Below, piece by piece: positions 25,432-34,580 of a DNA stretch of 64,000 nucleotides (the first letter of the stretch is position 1; every line of letters starts with the position of its first letter). This stretch comes from Histidinibacterium lentulum (lineage in GTDB: Bacteria > Pseudomonadota > Alphaproteobacteria > Rhodobacterales > Rhodobacteraceae): the NCBI RefSeq assembly GCF_003789055.1, contig NZ_ML119081.1, positions 124,001 through 188,000 of the forward strand, given 5' to 3'. The translations under genes were made by a program, and so were the position numbers. Below the pieces are notes generated by a model, which ran no database searches, was not told the DNA's origin, and saw nothing but the letters and a program-made list of their open reading frames with translations.

Positions 25432-26157
25432 TCACTGGCTTTCGTCGTCGAAATTCATGAACGGCGTCTCGTCGCCCTTCTGGCGGGTGTCGTCGGGAAC
25501 CTTGCCAGTGACGAGATAGATCACCTGCTCGGCCATGTTGGTGACGAGATCGCCCATGCGTTCCACGTTCTTGGCGATGAAATGCAGGTGCATGCAGGCG
25601 GTGATGTTCCGCGGGTCCTCCATCATGAAGGTCAGGAACTCGCGGAACAGCGCGTTGTACATCTGGTCGACGTCGAGATCGCGCTGGCGCACGTCCTCGG
25701 CGAGGTCGGCGTCGCGGCGGACGTAGGCGTCGAGCGTGTCCTTCAGCATCAGCTGCACCTCGCGCGACATCCGGCGCAGGGCGGCGTCGGAGCCCTGGAT
25801 CGGGCGCATCTCCACGAGGACGGAGGTGCGCTTGGCCATGTTCTTGGCGTAGTCCCCCACCCGCTCGAGGCTGCCCGAGAGGCGGAAGACCGTCAGCAGC
25901 ACCCGCAGGTCCTGGCTCACGGGCGCGCGCAGCGCGATGGTGCGCGCGCATTCCTCGTTGATGCGCTCCTCGAGCTGGTCGATCGTCTTGTCGCCCTTGC
26001 GCACCTTCTCGGCCAGTTCGAGGTCCCGGGTCTCGAGCGCGCGGGCGGCGTCGAGGATCGCGGCCTCCACGAGACCGCCCATGCGCATCACATGGGCCTG
26101 GATCGCCTCGAGATCCCGGTCGTAGGCCGAGACGATATGCTGTTCGTCACTGATCAT
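25432..26157 (-). CDS. phoU: Phosphate transport accessory/signalling protein PhoU
   Basis: A 241-aa all-helical protein with the duplicated PhoU three-helix repeat. Metal-binding motifs are visible as ELAEKVRKGDKTIDQLEERI in the first half and ERVGDYAKNM and ERMGDLVTNMAEQVIYL (E-x-x-x-D-x-x-x-N type) in both halves. PhoU couples the state of the PstSCAB transporter to PhoR and keeps the kinase off when phosphate is ample. It sits between pstB and phoB. Confidence 0.95.
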   Translation of the reverse strand: MISDEQHIVSAYDRDLEAIQAHVMRMGGLVEAAILDAARALETRDLELAEKVRKGDKTIDQLEERINEECARTIALRAPVSQDLRVLLTVFRLSGSLERVGDYAKNMAKRTSVLVEMRPIQGSDAALRRMSREVQLMLKDTLDAYVRRDADLAEDVRQRDLDVDQMYNALFREFLTFMMEDPRNITACMHLHFIAKNVERMGDLVTNMAEQVIYLVTGKVPDDTRQKGDETPFMNFDDESQ

Positions 26158-26197
26158 TGCACTGCCCTTCGAGGCTGTTGCGGCAAGGCGCCCTGCC

Positions 26198-26995
26198 CTA
26201 GCCGATCCGTCCGGAGATGTAGCTTTCCGTCCGCTTGTCTTCGGGATTGGTGAAGATCTTGCCGGTCTCGCCGTATTCCACGAGGTTTCCGAGATGGAAG
26301 AAGGCGGTCTTCTGGCTGACGCGGGCGGCCTGCTGCATCGAGTGGGTCACGATGACGACCGAGTAATCCTGCTTCAGCTCGTCGATGAGCTCCTCCACCT
26401 GGCCCGTGGCGATCGGATCGAGCGCCGAGCACGGCTCGTCCATCAGCAGGACCTCGGGTTCGGTCGCCACGGCACGCGCGATGCAGAGCCGCTGCTGCTG
26501 GCCGCCCGAAAGGCCCGTTCCGGGGGTCTGGAGCCGGTCCTTGGCCTCGTTCCACAGCGCGGCGCGGCGCAGGGCGCGTTCGACGATCTCGTCGAGCTCG
26601 GCCTTGTTCTTTGCCAGACCGTGGATTTTCGGGCCGTAGGCGACGTTGTCGTAGATCGACTTGGGGAACGGGTTCGGCTTCTGGAACACCATGCCGACCT
26701 TGGCGCGGAGCTGCACCGGGTCCACGCGCCTGTCGTAGATGTCCTCTCCGTCTATGGTGATGTCGCCCTCGACGCGGCAGATGTCGATCGTGTCGTTCAT
26801 CCGGTTGAGGCAGCGCAGGAAGGTCGATTTCCCGCAGCCCGAGGGGCCGATGAAGGCGGTGACCGTCTTGTCCTCGATATCGACGTCGACGTCCTTGATC
26901 GCATGGGTGTCGCCGTAGAACACCTGCACGTTGCGGGCGGAGATCTTGATGTCGGTCTGGTCCACGCTGCGCTCCGTCAGTCTGAGATCGTCCAT
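26198..26995 (-). CDS. pstB: Phosphate ABC transporter ATP-binding protein
   Basis: ATPase of the high-affinity phosphate importer (265 aa). Motifs in order: Walker [20 protein letters not shown], the PstB-typical Q-loop region [19 protein letters not shown], signature [14 protein letters not shown], Walker [16 protein letters not shown], and the H-loop [14 protein letters not shown]. Gene order pstS-C-A-B-phoU-phoB is standard; it starts 21 bp after pstA. Confidence 0.97.
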   Translation of the reverse strand: MDDLRLTERSVDQTDIKISARNVQVFYGDTHAIKDVDVDIEDKTVTAFIGPSGCGKSTFLRCLNRMNDTIDICRVEGDITIDGEDIYDRRVDPVQLRAKVGMVFQKPNPFPKSIYDNVAYGPKIHGLAKNKAELDEIVERALRRAALWNEAKDRLQTPGTGLSGGQQQRLCIARAVATEPEVLLMDEPCSALDPIATGQVEELIDELKQDYSVVIVTHSMQQAARVSQKTAFFHLGNLVEYGETGKIFTNPEDKRTESYISGRIG

Positions 26996-27016
26996 GTTGC
27001 AGGTCCTTGTCCGGAA

Positions 27017-28366
27017 TTACCAGCGACGCTCGAAGCGGCGGCGAAGGATGATGGCGATGATGTTCATGGTCAGCAGGAAGCCCAGCAGGATGATGATGCC
27101 GCCCCAGGCGCGCTCGTAGAATGCGGGGTCCGCCCGCTTGGCCCATTCGTAGATCTGCGCGGGCATCGCCGAGTTCGGATCGAGAAAGCCCGAGGCCACG
27201 CCGTCGGGGTAGTTCGAGGCGATGAAGCCGACCATGCCGATGAGGAGCAGCGGCGCGGTCTCTCCCAGGGCCTGCGCGAGGCCGATGATCGTGCCGGTGA
27301 GGATGCCGGGCATCGCCAGCGGCAGGACGTGGTGGAACACCGACTGCATCTTGGAGGCGCCGACGCCGAGGGCCGCGTCGCGGATCGAGGGCGGCACCGC
27401 CTTCAGCGAGGCCCGTGTGGAGATGATGATGGTGGGCAGAGTCATCAGCGTCAGCACGAGGCCACCCACGAGAGGCGCGGACTGCGGCAGGCCGATGAAC
27501 TGGATGAAGATCGCGAGGCCGAGGATGCCGAAGACGATGGAGGGCACCGCCGCAAGATTGGAGATGTTCACCTCGATGAAATCGGTGATCCGGTTCTTCG
27601 GCGCGAATTCCTCGAGGTAGATCGAGGCCGCCACGCCGATCGGCAGCGACAGGAACAGCACCACCAGCATCATGAAGAACGAGCCCAGCATCGCCACGCC
27701 GATCCCGGCCTGTTCGGGCCGCGCGTCCGAGGCGTCGGAGCCGGTGATGAAGGCGAGGTTGAAGCGGCGCTCCACGATGCCCGCCTCCTCGAGCTGGTCG
27801 ACGAGGTCGAGATGGGCGGGCGAGAGGTTCGAGTCCCGCGCGAGACTTTCCCGGGTCACGCGCCCCTTCGCATAGCCGTCCACCCGCGACGCCGCGAGGA
27901 AGGGAAGGGTCACGGTTGCGCCCTCGGTCATGGACGACGGGTTCTCGAGAACCCAAGTCCTCAGCTGGTTCGCCTCCCCCGAGGACAGAAGCTGACCGAG
28001 GACTTCGGGAGTCATGTCGGTCTCGATGCCGTTGAGCTCCATCTGTTCGATCAGCTCTGCGCGGATCATGTCGCGGTAGGCCGAGGTCTTGACCACCGAG
28101 GCTTCGGCGGCGGCGACCTCTTCCGCGCTCAGCTCCATCTCGAGCGTCACGAAGGTCTGGGTGAAGGCCGGCACGCCGTTGCGCACGATGGCCGAGAGCA
28201 GCCAGACGAGGAAGAAGAGCCCGAGGCAGATCGCGATGATTCCGTATGTCTTGAACCGCGCTTCGGCGGCGTTGCGGCGCCGTGTTCGGGCGTCGAGCTC
28301 GAGGATGGAACTCGACTTCCTGCCGGTCGCACGGGCCGCGGGAAGGGGCGCTGTCGCGTCGGTCAT
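27017..28366 (-). CDS. pstA: Phosphate ABC transporter permease PstA, extended form
   Basis: Inner-membrane permease of 449 aa, longer than the roughly 290-aa classic PstA because of an N-terminal extension (about residues 1-200, one TM at 40-62 then a soluble segment) of the DUF3333 type known in alphaproteobacteria. The C-terminal half carries the BPD_transp_1 permease domain with LPIGVAASIYLEEFAP, NLAAVPSIVFGILGL and the cytoplasmic EAA-like loop IRDAALGVGASKMQSVFHHVLPLAMPGILTG. The start ATG overlaps the pstC stop by one base (TAATG). Confidence 0.95.
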   Translation of the reverse strand: MTDATAPLPAARATGRKSSSILELDARTRRRNAAEARFKTYGIIAICLGLFFLVWLLSAIVRNGVPAFTQTFVTLEMELSAEEVAAAEASVVKTSAYRDMIRAELIEQMELNGIETDMTPEVLGQLLSSGEANQLRTWVLENPSSMTEGATVTLPFLAASRVDGYAKGRVTRESLARDSNLSPAHLDLVDQLEEAGIVERRFNLAFITGSDASDARPEQAGIGVAMLGSFFMMLVVLFLSLPIGVAASIYLEEFAPKNRITDFIEVNISNLAAVPSIVFGILGLAIFIQFIGLPQSAPLVGGLVLTLMTLPTIIISTRASLKAVPPSIRDAALGVGASKMQSVFHHVLPLAMPGILTGTIIGLAQALGETAPLLLIGMVGFIASNYPDGVASGFLDPNSAMPAQIYEWAKRADPAFYERAWGGIIILLGFLLTMNIIAIILRRRFERRW

Positions 28367-29847
28367 TATTCGTACTGCTCCCGGTAACGGCGCACGATCC
28401 AGAGTGCGAGGACATTGAGGCCGAGGGTGATCACGAAGAGGGTCATCGCCAGGGCGAAGGCGACCAGCGCTTCGGGCGAGGTGAAATCGGCGTCACCCGT
28501 CAGCTGGCTGACGATCTTGGCGGTGATCGTCGTCATCGCCTCGAACGGGTTGAGCGACAGGGCGGCCGCGGCCCCTGCCCCGAGCACGACGATCATGGTC
28601 TCGCCGATGGCGCGGCTCGCAGCCAGCAGGATGGCGCCCACGATGCCCGGCAAGGCGGCGGGCAGGACAACCTGCCGCACGGTTTCCGAATGGGTGGCGC
28701 CGAGGCCGAGGCTGCCGTCCCGCATCGCCTGGGGGACCGAGTTGATGATGTCATCCGACAGCGAGGACACGAAGGGGATCAGCATGATGCCCATGACGAG
28801 GCCGGCGGTCATCACCGCGGTCCCGCCGCGCATCCAGCCTACGCCCAGCAGGCCGCCGGCGCCGAAGACGTCCACGAGGAGCGGGCCGACCGTCAGCAGG
28901 GCGAAAAGGCCGTAGACGATGGTGGGGATGCCGGCCAGCACCTCGAGGAGCGGCTTGGCGAAGGATCGGACTGTGGGCGAGGCGTATTCGGACAGGTAGA
29001 TCGCGGCGAAGAGGCCGATCGGAACCGCCACCAGCAGCGCGACGACCGAGATGTAGAGCGTGCCCCACAAGAGTGGCAGGATGCCGAGCTGAGAGCCGCC
29101 GCCGCGCCCCGTGAACGAGGGCGACCAGGTGGTGCCGAAGAAGAACTCCGCAGGCGGGAAAAGCCGCAGGAACTCGATCGTGTTGAAGATCAGCGAGAAG
29201 AGAATGCCAAGGGTCGTGGCGATGGCGATGCAGGCCGCCGCGATCAGGAGGACGAGCACGCCGCGCTCCACCGTGGGGCGGGCGCGGAAGTCCATGTTGG
29301 TCCGGGCGAGCGCGATGGCCGTGCCGCCCAGCGACAGCGCGAGGACCAGGATCGTCTTCCACAGATCGCCGGTCGCGGACATGGCGCGGTATCGCTGCGC
29401 GGCCCGCAGGGTCGCGGCCGTGACGTTCGATCCCAGGGCCACCCCGATCTCGCCGAGCCGGGTGCGGATATCGGTGAACTCCGTCCGGATATCGCGCGAG
29501 GCCTGTTCGGTCATCGCGCCCTGCTCGACGGCCTGATCCAGCCCGTTCGCCACCCGGCGCACATCGGCCATCATCAGCGAGCGTTCGGCGGTGGAGGCAT
29601 AGGAGTCCGGCGGCAGGCTGTTGGCGACGGAACGCTCGATCAGCACGGGTTGCGCCACCGTCCAGACGGCGAGAACGACGAGTGCCGCGACAAGGCCGCT
29701 CAGGGCGACGTTGGTGCCGTAGAAGCCCGGCAGCGAGTGCAGGTTGCGGATGTCGCCCCCCGCCGAGACCATCGCGCGCCTGCGTCCGAGGACGTAGCCC
29801 GCGGCCGCGACGGCAAAGACGATGATTAGGATCCAGAAGGCGGGCAT
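28366..29847 (-). CDS. pstC: Phosphate ABC transporter permease PstC, extended form
   Basis: Inner-membrane permease of 493 aa, again longer than the roughly 310-aa classic form. The N-terminal 220 residues have two to three extra TM helices and a periplasmic helical segment (YASTAERSLMMADVRRVANGLDQAVEQG), resembling the DUF3708/PstC_N extension. The permease core shows VAVPIGLFAAIYLSEYASP, LEVLAGIPTIVYGLFA and the EAA-like loop MRDGSLGLGATHSETVRQVVLPAALPGIVGA. It begins 146 bp after pstS, behind a strong stem-loop. Confidence 0.95.
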   Translation of the reverse strand: MPAFWILIIVFAVAAAGYVLGRRRAMVSAGGDIRNLHSLPGFYGTNVALSGLVAALVVLAVWTVAQPVLIERSVANSLPPDSYASTAERSLMMADVRRVANGLDQAVEQGAMTEQASRDIRTEFTDIRTRLGEIGVALGSNVTAATLRAAQRYRAMSATGDLWKTILVLALSLGGTAIALARTNMDFRARPTVERGVLVLLIAAACIAIATTLGILFSLIFNTIEFLRLFPPAEFFFGTTWSPSFTGRGGGSQLGILPLLWGTLYISVVALLVAVPIGLFAAIYLSEYASPTVRSFAKPLLEVLAGIPTIVYGLFALLTVGPLLVDVFGAGGLLGVGWMRGGTAVMTAGLVMGIMLIPFVSSLSDDIINSVPQAMRDGSLGLGATHSETVRQVVLPAALPGIVGAILLAASRAIGETMIVVLGAGAAAALSLNPFEAMTTITAKIVSQLTGDADFTSPEALVAFALAMTLFVITLGLNVLALWIVRRYREQYE

Positions 29848-29956
29848 GAAGGCTCCTGCGGGGACATCTCGTGGTGCGGTCGACCGCCCGGGGTCCGGTC
29901 AGCCTGTCCCGCGACCGCGGCGGGATCCGATGCGCGTTTTTCGTCCGCGCGACGGG

Positions 29957-29986
29957 TGCGGGAGCGGCCCGGGGGCCGCTCCCGCA
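29957..29986 (-). promoter_or_regulatory. Stem-loop between pstS and pstC
   Basis: TGCGGGAGCGGCC (29957-29969) is complementary to GGCCGCTCCCGCA (29974-29986), giving a 13-bp stem with a 4-base loop a few bases past the pstS stop on the minus strand. There is no U-tract. Such a structure commonly protects the binding-protein mRNA or partly attenuates transcription, giving excess PstS over permease; function here is inferred. Confidence 0.6.
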
Positions 29987-29993
29987 TGGGACC

Positions 29994-31028
29994 TCAGAGG
30001 GTCTCTTCGGCTTCGATCTTCGCTTGGGTCTCGGCGATCGCCGGGTCGGGCACGAGGCCATAGTTCGACAGCGGGCCGCCGGGGCCGGCGATCTCGTCGG
30101 ACATGAAGAACTGGGCGTATTCCTTCACGCCGGGGATCACGCCGATGTGGGCCGCCTTGATGTAGAAGAACAGCGGACGCGACACGGGATATTCGCCGGA
30201 GGCGACGGTCTCGGTCGAGGGCGCGACGCCGCCCATGGTGGCGACCTTCAGGGTGTCGGTGTTGTTCTCGTAGAACGACAGGCCGAACACGCCGATGCCG
30301 TCGGGGTTGGCGGCGATGCGGGCCAGGGTCTCGGTGTAGTCGCCGTCGATGTCGACCGACACGCCGTCGGTGCGGACGGAGATGCAGGCGCCCTCGGCGT
30401 CATCCTCGGACATGCCCATGTCGATCATCGCCTGGAGCGCGCCCGACTCCTCGCAACCGACGAGAAGCACGTTCTCTTCGAACACTTCGCGCGTGCCGTG
30501 ACGGGTGCCGGGGATGAAGGTGTTGATGGCGACGTCGGGCAGCGACGAATCGACCTCGGCCCAGGTGGTATTCGGGTTGGCGACCATCTCGCCGTCCACC
30601 GGCAGCTCGGCGGCCAGCGCGTTGTACCACTGCTCCTGGGTGAAGGCGGTAAACTCGGGGCCGTCGATCTGGCTCGCGAAGACGATGCCGTCATATCCGA
30701 AGCGGACCTCGATGATGTCGGTCACGCCGTTGGCGGCGCAGGTCTCGATCTCCGACTCGCGGATGGCGCGCGACGCATTGGCGATGTCGATGGTGTTCTC
30801 GCCCACGCCTTCGCAGAACCGCGCGAGGCCGGCCGAGGAGCCGCCGCCTTCGACAACGGGGGTCGGGAAGTCGGTGTTCTCGCCGAACGCCTCGGCCACG
30901 ATGGAGGAGTAGGGCAGAACCGTCGACGAACCCGAGATCTGCACGTTGTTGCGCGACTGGGCGACGGCGGCGGACGCACAGACAGCCGCGATGGCGACCG
31001 ACGAGGCAGTCAGTTTCGCAAAGGACAT
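29994..31028 (-). CDS. pstS: Phosphate ABC transporter substrate-binding protein
   Basis: Periplasmic phosphate-binding protein (344 aa) with a signal peptide (SSVAIAAVCASAAVAQ). Ligand-loop motifs include VQISGSSTVLPYSSIVAEAF, VVEGGGSSAGLARFCEG, IANASRAIRESEIETC and a long-PstS form PGTRHGTREVFEENV. Two cysteine pairs fit the alphaproteobacterial long PstS group. It is the first gene of the pst operon and lies about 90 bp downstream of the Pho box. Confidence 0.97.
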   Translation of the reverse strand: MSFAKLTASSVAIAAVCASAAVAQSRNNVQISGSSTVLPYSSIVAEAFGENTDFPTPVVEGGGSSAGLARFCEGVGENTIDIANASRAIRESEIETCAANGVTDIIEVRFGYDGIVFASQIDGPEFTAFTQEQWYNALAAELPVDGEMVANPNTTWAEVDSSLPDVAINTFIPGTRHGTREVFEENVLLVGCEESGALQAMIDMGMSEDDAEGACISVRTDGVSVDIDGDYTETLARIAANPDGIGVFGLSFYENNTDTLKVATMGGVAPSTETVASGEYPVSRPLFFYIKAAHIGVIPGVKEYAQFFMSDEIAGPGGPLSNYGLVPDPAIAETQAKIEAEETL

Positions 31029-31114
31029 GGGAAGCTCCTGTCAGTTGTTGCGAGCGGGGCGGCAACCCGGCCGCCCCCTCGCGGCGACCGCTATGGATCG
31101 GACGCTTCACCTAT

Positions 31115-31143
31115 GTGACATTCATGTAAAAGTTTGATGACAT
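31115..31143 (-). promoter_or_regulatory. Pho box array upstream of pstS
   Basis: Read on the minus strand: ATGTCAT-CAAA-CTTTTAC, then ATGA and ATGTCAC. These are three 7-bp half-repeats spaced by 4 bp (11-bp period), resembling the CTGTCAT direct repeats bound by PhoB and forming two overlapping Pho boxes. The proximal edge is 87 bp from the pstS start. Confidence 0.72.
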
Positions 31144-31266
31144 GCCGGGAAGCCGCCGCGTAAATTGCGGCAGGAAGGCGCGGGTTGCGCGATATCTTGT
31201 GGTGTGACCCGCGACATCATCCCCGATCATGCCTGAAACCCCGCCGCCCGGCGCCGTTCCGCTACG

Positions 31267-32334
31267 TCAGAGGACGCCGCCCGATCCCGGATCGCCGCTT
31301 GGCAGAATCACCGTGAAGCGGCTCCCCTGCCCCGGCTCGCTCTCGATTCGCAGGCGGCCACGGTGGCGATTCACGATATGCTTGACAATGGCGAGGCCGA
31401 GCCCGGTGCCACCCACCTCGCGGGAGCGGTGGCTGTCCACGCGATAGAACCGCTCGGTCAGCCGTGCGATGTGGTGGCTCGCGATGCCCTCGCCGTGATC
31501 GCGGACCGACAGGCGCACCCCCTGCGTCCGGAGCGGGCTCTCCGGCTGGGGCTTGCCGAGGGACAGCTCCACCGCAGGGCCGCCGCGGCCGTACTTGATC
31601 GCGTTCTCCAGCAGGTTGCTGATGACCTGCCGCAGCTGCTCGGCGTCGCCCGGCACCTCCACCCGTTCGTCGGGGACGCGCACCCGCAGCTCCAGACCCG
31701 CCTGAAGCGCGAGCGGGCGGACCATCTCGGCCACCTCGAGCACGAGGTCCGACAGGACCACCGGCTCCACCGGGCGCAGCCGCTCGTTCTCCTCGACCCG
31801 GCTCAATGACAGCAGATCCTCCACCAGCCGGGCCATCCGGGCGGCCTCCCGCTCCATGATGCCGAGGAAGCGGTCCCGGGCCGCCGCATCCTCCCGCGCG
31901 GGGCCGCGCAGGGTCTCGACGAAGCCGAGCAGGGCCGTCAGCGGCGTGCGCAGCTCGTGGCTCACGTTGGCTACGAAATCCCGCCGGATCTGCCCCGCCT
32001 CCTCCACCGCCGTCACGTCCTCGAAGGTCAGCAGCACCCCGGTGCCGCCCGCCAGACGCGCAGGCGCCGCGGTCACCCGCCAGGTCGTGTCGCGCCGCCC
32101 GGCCGTGCCGAGATACCGGGTCTTGCGCGGTGCGTGATCCGCGAAGGTCTGCTCCACCACGTCGAGAAGCTCGGGCTGGCGCAGGGCCGTGATGTAGTGC
32201 CGGCCCCTGCCCTCGTGCCCCATCAGTCCCGTCGCCGGCGGGTTCGCGGCGAGGATGCGCCCGTCGGGGCCGAGAAAGATCACCGGCACCGGCATCGCCG
32301 AGACGAGGGCCTCGATATCGCTCAATGTGCTCAT
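31267..32334 (-). CDS. phoR: Phosphate regulon sensor histidine kinase
   Basis: A 355-aa kinase lacking obvious transmembrane helices: a PAS domain (about 8-100; PVPVIFLGPDGRILAANPPATGLMG), a HisKA domain with phospho-acceptor in FVANVSHELRTPLTALLGFVETL (about His 143), and a HATPase_c domain (RQVISNLLENAIKYG, VRDHGEGIA, GGTGLGLAIVKHIVNRHRG). Position upstream of the pst-phoU-phoB operon supports PhoR. It appears to be transcribed separately, because the Pho box lies between it and pstS. The lack of a membrane anchor in the annotated frame is a difference from enterobacterial PhoR. Confidence 0.9.
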   Translation of the reverse strand: MSTLSDIEALVSAMPVPVIFLGPDGRILAANPPATGLMGHEGRGRHYITALRQPELLDVVEQTFADHAPRKTRYLGTAGRRDTTWRVTAAPARLAGGTGVLLTFEDVTAVEEAGQIRRDFVANVSHELRTPLTALLGFVETLRGPAREDAAARDRFLGIMEREAARMARLVEDLLSLSRVEENERLRPVEPVVLSDLVLEVAEMVRPLALQAGLELRVRVPDERVEVPGDAEQLRQVISNLLENAIKYGRGGPAVELSLGKPQPESPLRTQGVRLSVRDHGEGIASHHIARLTERFYRVDSHRSREVGGTGLGLAIVKHIVNRHRGRLRIESEPGQGSRFTVILPSGDPGSGGVL

Positions 32335-32516
32335 CTGATCCTCACATGGCCGGAGCCGCCCGGAAAACGGTTGCCTCAGGCCCTCCGCTGCACGGGACCC
32401 GTCTCACATAAATGTTGACAGCCCGGCCCGCGACCGAAAATCCTGATCTCCGAGGGACAGAAACGGCCCTTGGGGCAGCCTTCCGGGGCTGATGGGCCGG
32501 TGAGGGGGACGGACCG

Positions 32517-32909
32517 ATGTGTCAGGCGGTGCGGCTAGCGCCCATGCTGGAGCCTGTGGTTCTCGTGGTGGGCTCACGGGCGGCCTGGAGCGGACACCGC
32601 GGACGCCCCGCGCAGATGCCCGGCTTCCACTTCTGCGACTACGGCGAGCTGGGCCGCTTTCTCGGTACGGGGCCCGAGGTGGACATGGTCCTGTCGCCGC
32701 TCATGGCCAATGGCTTCGACGCGCTCGACGTGGCGCAGCAACTGGCCAGTTTCGGCTTCCTCGGACGCTATCGCGCGGTGGCCAACGACCTGCCGAACCC
32801 GGGCCTCGTGCGGCGTGAGGTCCGCCGCGCCGCGCCCTGCATCGATTTCGACGTCGTGCTCGCCGCCGACGTGGTCACCCTGCGCCGCCCCGCGCCGCCG
32901 CCGCACTAG
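32517..32909 (+). CDS. Conserved Rhodobacteraceae-type protein of unknown function
   Basis: A 130-aa cytosolic protein with no named domain. The core EVDMVLSPLMANGFDALDVAQQLASFGFLGRYRAVANDLPNPGLVRREVRRAAPCIDFDVV has an alternating strand/helix pattern reminiscent of a degenerate receiver-like or flavodoxin-like fold; I recognise similar uncharacterised sequences in related bacteria but cannot assign a function. Start: ATG 32517, with ATG 32544 as the alternative. It is divergent from phoR and its last 35 bases overlap the convergent PLP-enzyme gene. Confidence 0.65.
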   Translation: MCQAVRLAPMLEPVVLVVGSRAAWSGHRGRPAQMPGFHFCDYGELGRFLGTGPEVDMVLSPLMANGFDALDVAQQLASFGFLGRYRAVANDLPNPGLVRREVRRAAPCIDFDVVLAADVVTLRRPAPPPH

Positions 32910-34062
32910 CCGCCTCGACTCCGCGCCGGAAGGCGGCGATCAGGTCCTCGGGGGGCTCGATCCCCACGGAGACGCGAAAGAAGCCCTCGGAGATACCGAC
33001 CCTTGCACGCGCCTCCGCCGGGACCGCCCGGTGCGAGGAGGAGGCGGGATGCGACAGAGTCGTGGAGACATCCCCCAGCGTCGGCGCGAAGGCGATGCCC
33101 TCTGCCCCCCGCACCAGAGCATTCGCCGCCTCGCGGCCGCCCTCGACCTCGAAGCTGAGCATGTTGCCGCCGCGCCCGCCCAACACGGCCATGGCGCGGT
33201 TGTGATCCGGGTGATCCGCGCGCCCCGGCCAGAGCACGCGCCGGACGCCGGGCATCCCCGTCAGCGCCTCGGCCAGCGCCTCGGCATTCGCCTCCGCCCG
33301 GGCGAGGCGCAGCTCGAAGCTCATCATGCCCCGCTCCGCCAGCCAGCAGTCGAAAGGCGAGGGCGTGAGGCCCCAGGTCTCGTTGGCCTCCCACATCGCA
33401 CGGGTCAGCGCCGGATCGCGCGCCGCGACATAGCCCAGCGTGGTGTCGGAATGACCTGACAGCAGCTTCGTGACAGAATGGATGACGATATCGGCGCCCT
33501 CGGCAAGGGGACGGTAGAGCGCGGGCGTGGTGAACGTGTTGTCCACCGCCAGAAGCACACCTGCCTCCCGCGTGGCGGCGACGATGCCCTCCATGTCCGC
33601 GATGCGGATGGTGGGGTTGGAGACGACCTCCACCACCACGAGCTTCGTCTCAGGCCGGATCGCGGCACGGATCGCGGCGGCGTCCGTCACATCGGCGAGC
33701 GTGGTGTCGATGCCCAGCCGCGGCAGCTCGGCGTTCATCATCCGGAGCGTGCGGCCATAGAGCTGGTCCGCCCCCACGACATGATCGCCCGCCCTGAGAA
33801 GGCCGAGGAACATGGCCGAAATCGCCGCCATGCCAGACCCGGTGACGAAACCGCCATCGGCGCCCTCCATGCCGTCGATCAGCCCTGCCAGCACATCGGC
33901 GTTGGGATGTCCCTCGCGGGCATAGGTATAGCCCGCGCCGCTGGCATATTGCGCATCGAGCGCGTCGGGATCGGCGGAGCGATAGACGACCGAGGGCTGG
34001 AGCGGCGAGACGAGAGGGATGGCGCCGGCATGGCCGGGCCAGGCGGGACGGCGCGGGCTCAT
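32875..34062 (-). CDS. PLP-dependent trans-sulfuration enzyme (Cys/Met metabolism family)
   Basis: Fold-type I PLP enzyme (395 aa) of the cystathionine gamma-synthase/beta-lyase/methionine gamma-lyase family. Landmarks: [37 protein letters not shown] (cofactor phosphate cup), [42 protein letters not shown] with the Schiff-base Lys199, and the C-terminal [14 protein letters not shown] substrate-carboxylate segment. The exact reaction (cystathionine cleavage, O-acylhomoserine sulfhydrylation or gamma-elimination) is not decidable by eye. Its ATG overlaps the stop of the upstream gamma-carbonic anhydrase gene. Confidence 0.9.
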   Translation of the reverse strand: MSPRRPAWPGHAGAIPLVSPLQPSVVYRSADPDALDAQYASGAGYTYAREGHPNADVLAGLIDGMEGADGGFVTGSGMAAISAMFLGLLRAGDHVVGADQLYGRTLRMMNAELPRLGIDTTLADVTDAAAIRAAIRPETKLVVVEVVSNPTIRIADMEGIVAATREAGVLLAVDNTFTTPALYRPLAEGADIVIHSVTKLLSGHSDTTLGYVAARDPALTRAMWEANETWGLTPSPFDCWLAERGMMSFELRLARAEANAEALAEALTGMPGVRRVLWPGRADHPDHNRAMAVLGGRGGNMLSFEVEGGREAANALVRGAEGIAFAPTLGDVSTTLSHPASSSHRAVPAEARARVGISEGFFRVSVGIEPPEDLIAAFRRGVEAASAAAARGGAG

Positions 34063-34580
34063 GTCAGCGCCCTCAGCTCTGCGCGGAAGAGGCGCGCGCG
34101 CTCCTGATAGCGGCGGGCCGAGGTGCGCAGACCCTCGATGGCCTCCTCGTCGAGCGCGCGGATCACCTTGCCTGGCATGCCCATGACAAGGCTGCCGTCG
34201 GGAATGTCCTTGCCCTCGGTGACCAGCGCGCCCGCGCCGATGAGACAGTTCGCGCCGATCCGCGCGCCGTTCAGGATCGTGGCGCCCATGCCGACCAGCG
34301 TGTTTTCCCCGATGGTGCAGCCATGCAGCATCGCCTTGTGCCCGATGGTGCAGCCCGCGCCGATGGTCAGAGTAAAGCCCGGATCGGTGTGAAAGACGCA
34401 GTTCTCCTGCACGTTCGAGCCCTGCCCCACCTCGATGGGCTCGTTGTCGCCGCGCAGGGTGGCGCCGAACCAGACCGAAGCATCGGCGCCGAGGATCACG
34501 GTTCCGATCACATGGGCGCCGGGTGCGACCCAGGCGCTGTCGTCAATGTCGGGGCGGCGGTCGCCCAGGGCATAGAGCAT
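34059..34580 (-). CDS. Gamma-class carbonic anhydrase-like left-handed beta-helix protein
   Basis: A 173-aa hexapeptide-repeat protein of the PaaY/YrdA/gamma-CA group. Left-handed beta-helix repeats run from about 15 to 145, with the three candidate zinc histidines in CVFHTD (His64) and [10 protein letters not shown] (His81, His86). A C-terminal helix follows ([21 protein letters not shown]). Possible activities are carbonic anhydrase or, as in PaaY relatives, thioesterase. It is translationally coupled on both sides (TAATG with gmk, ATGA with the PLP enzyme). Confidence 0.88.
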   Translation of the reverse strand: MLYALGDRRPDIDDSAWVAPGAHVIGTVILGADASVWFGATLRGDNEPIEVGQGSNVQENCVFHTDPGFTLTIGAGCTIGHKAMLHGCTIGENTLVGMGATILNGARIGANCLIGAGALVTEGKDIPDGSLVMGMPGKVIRALDEEAIEGLRTSARRYQERARLFRAELRALT

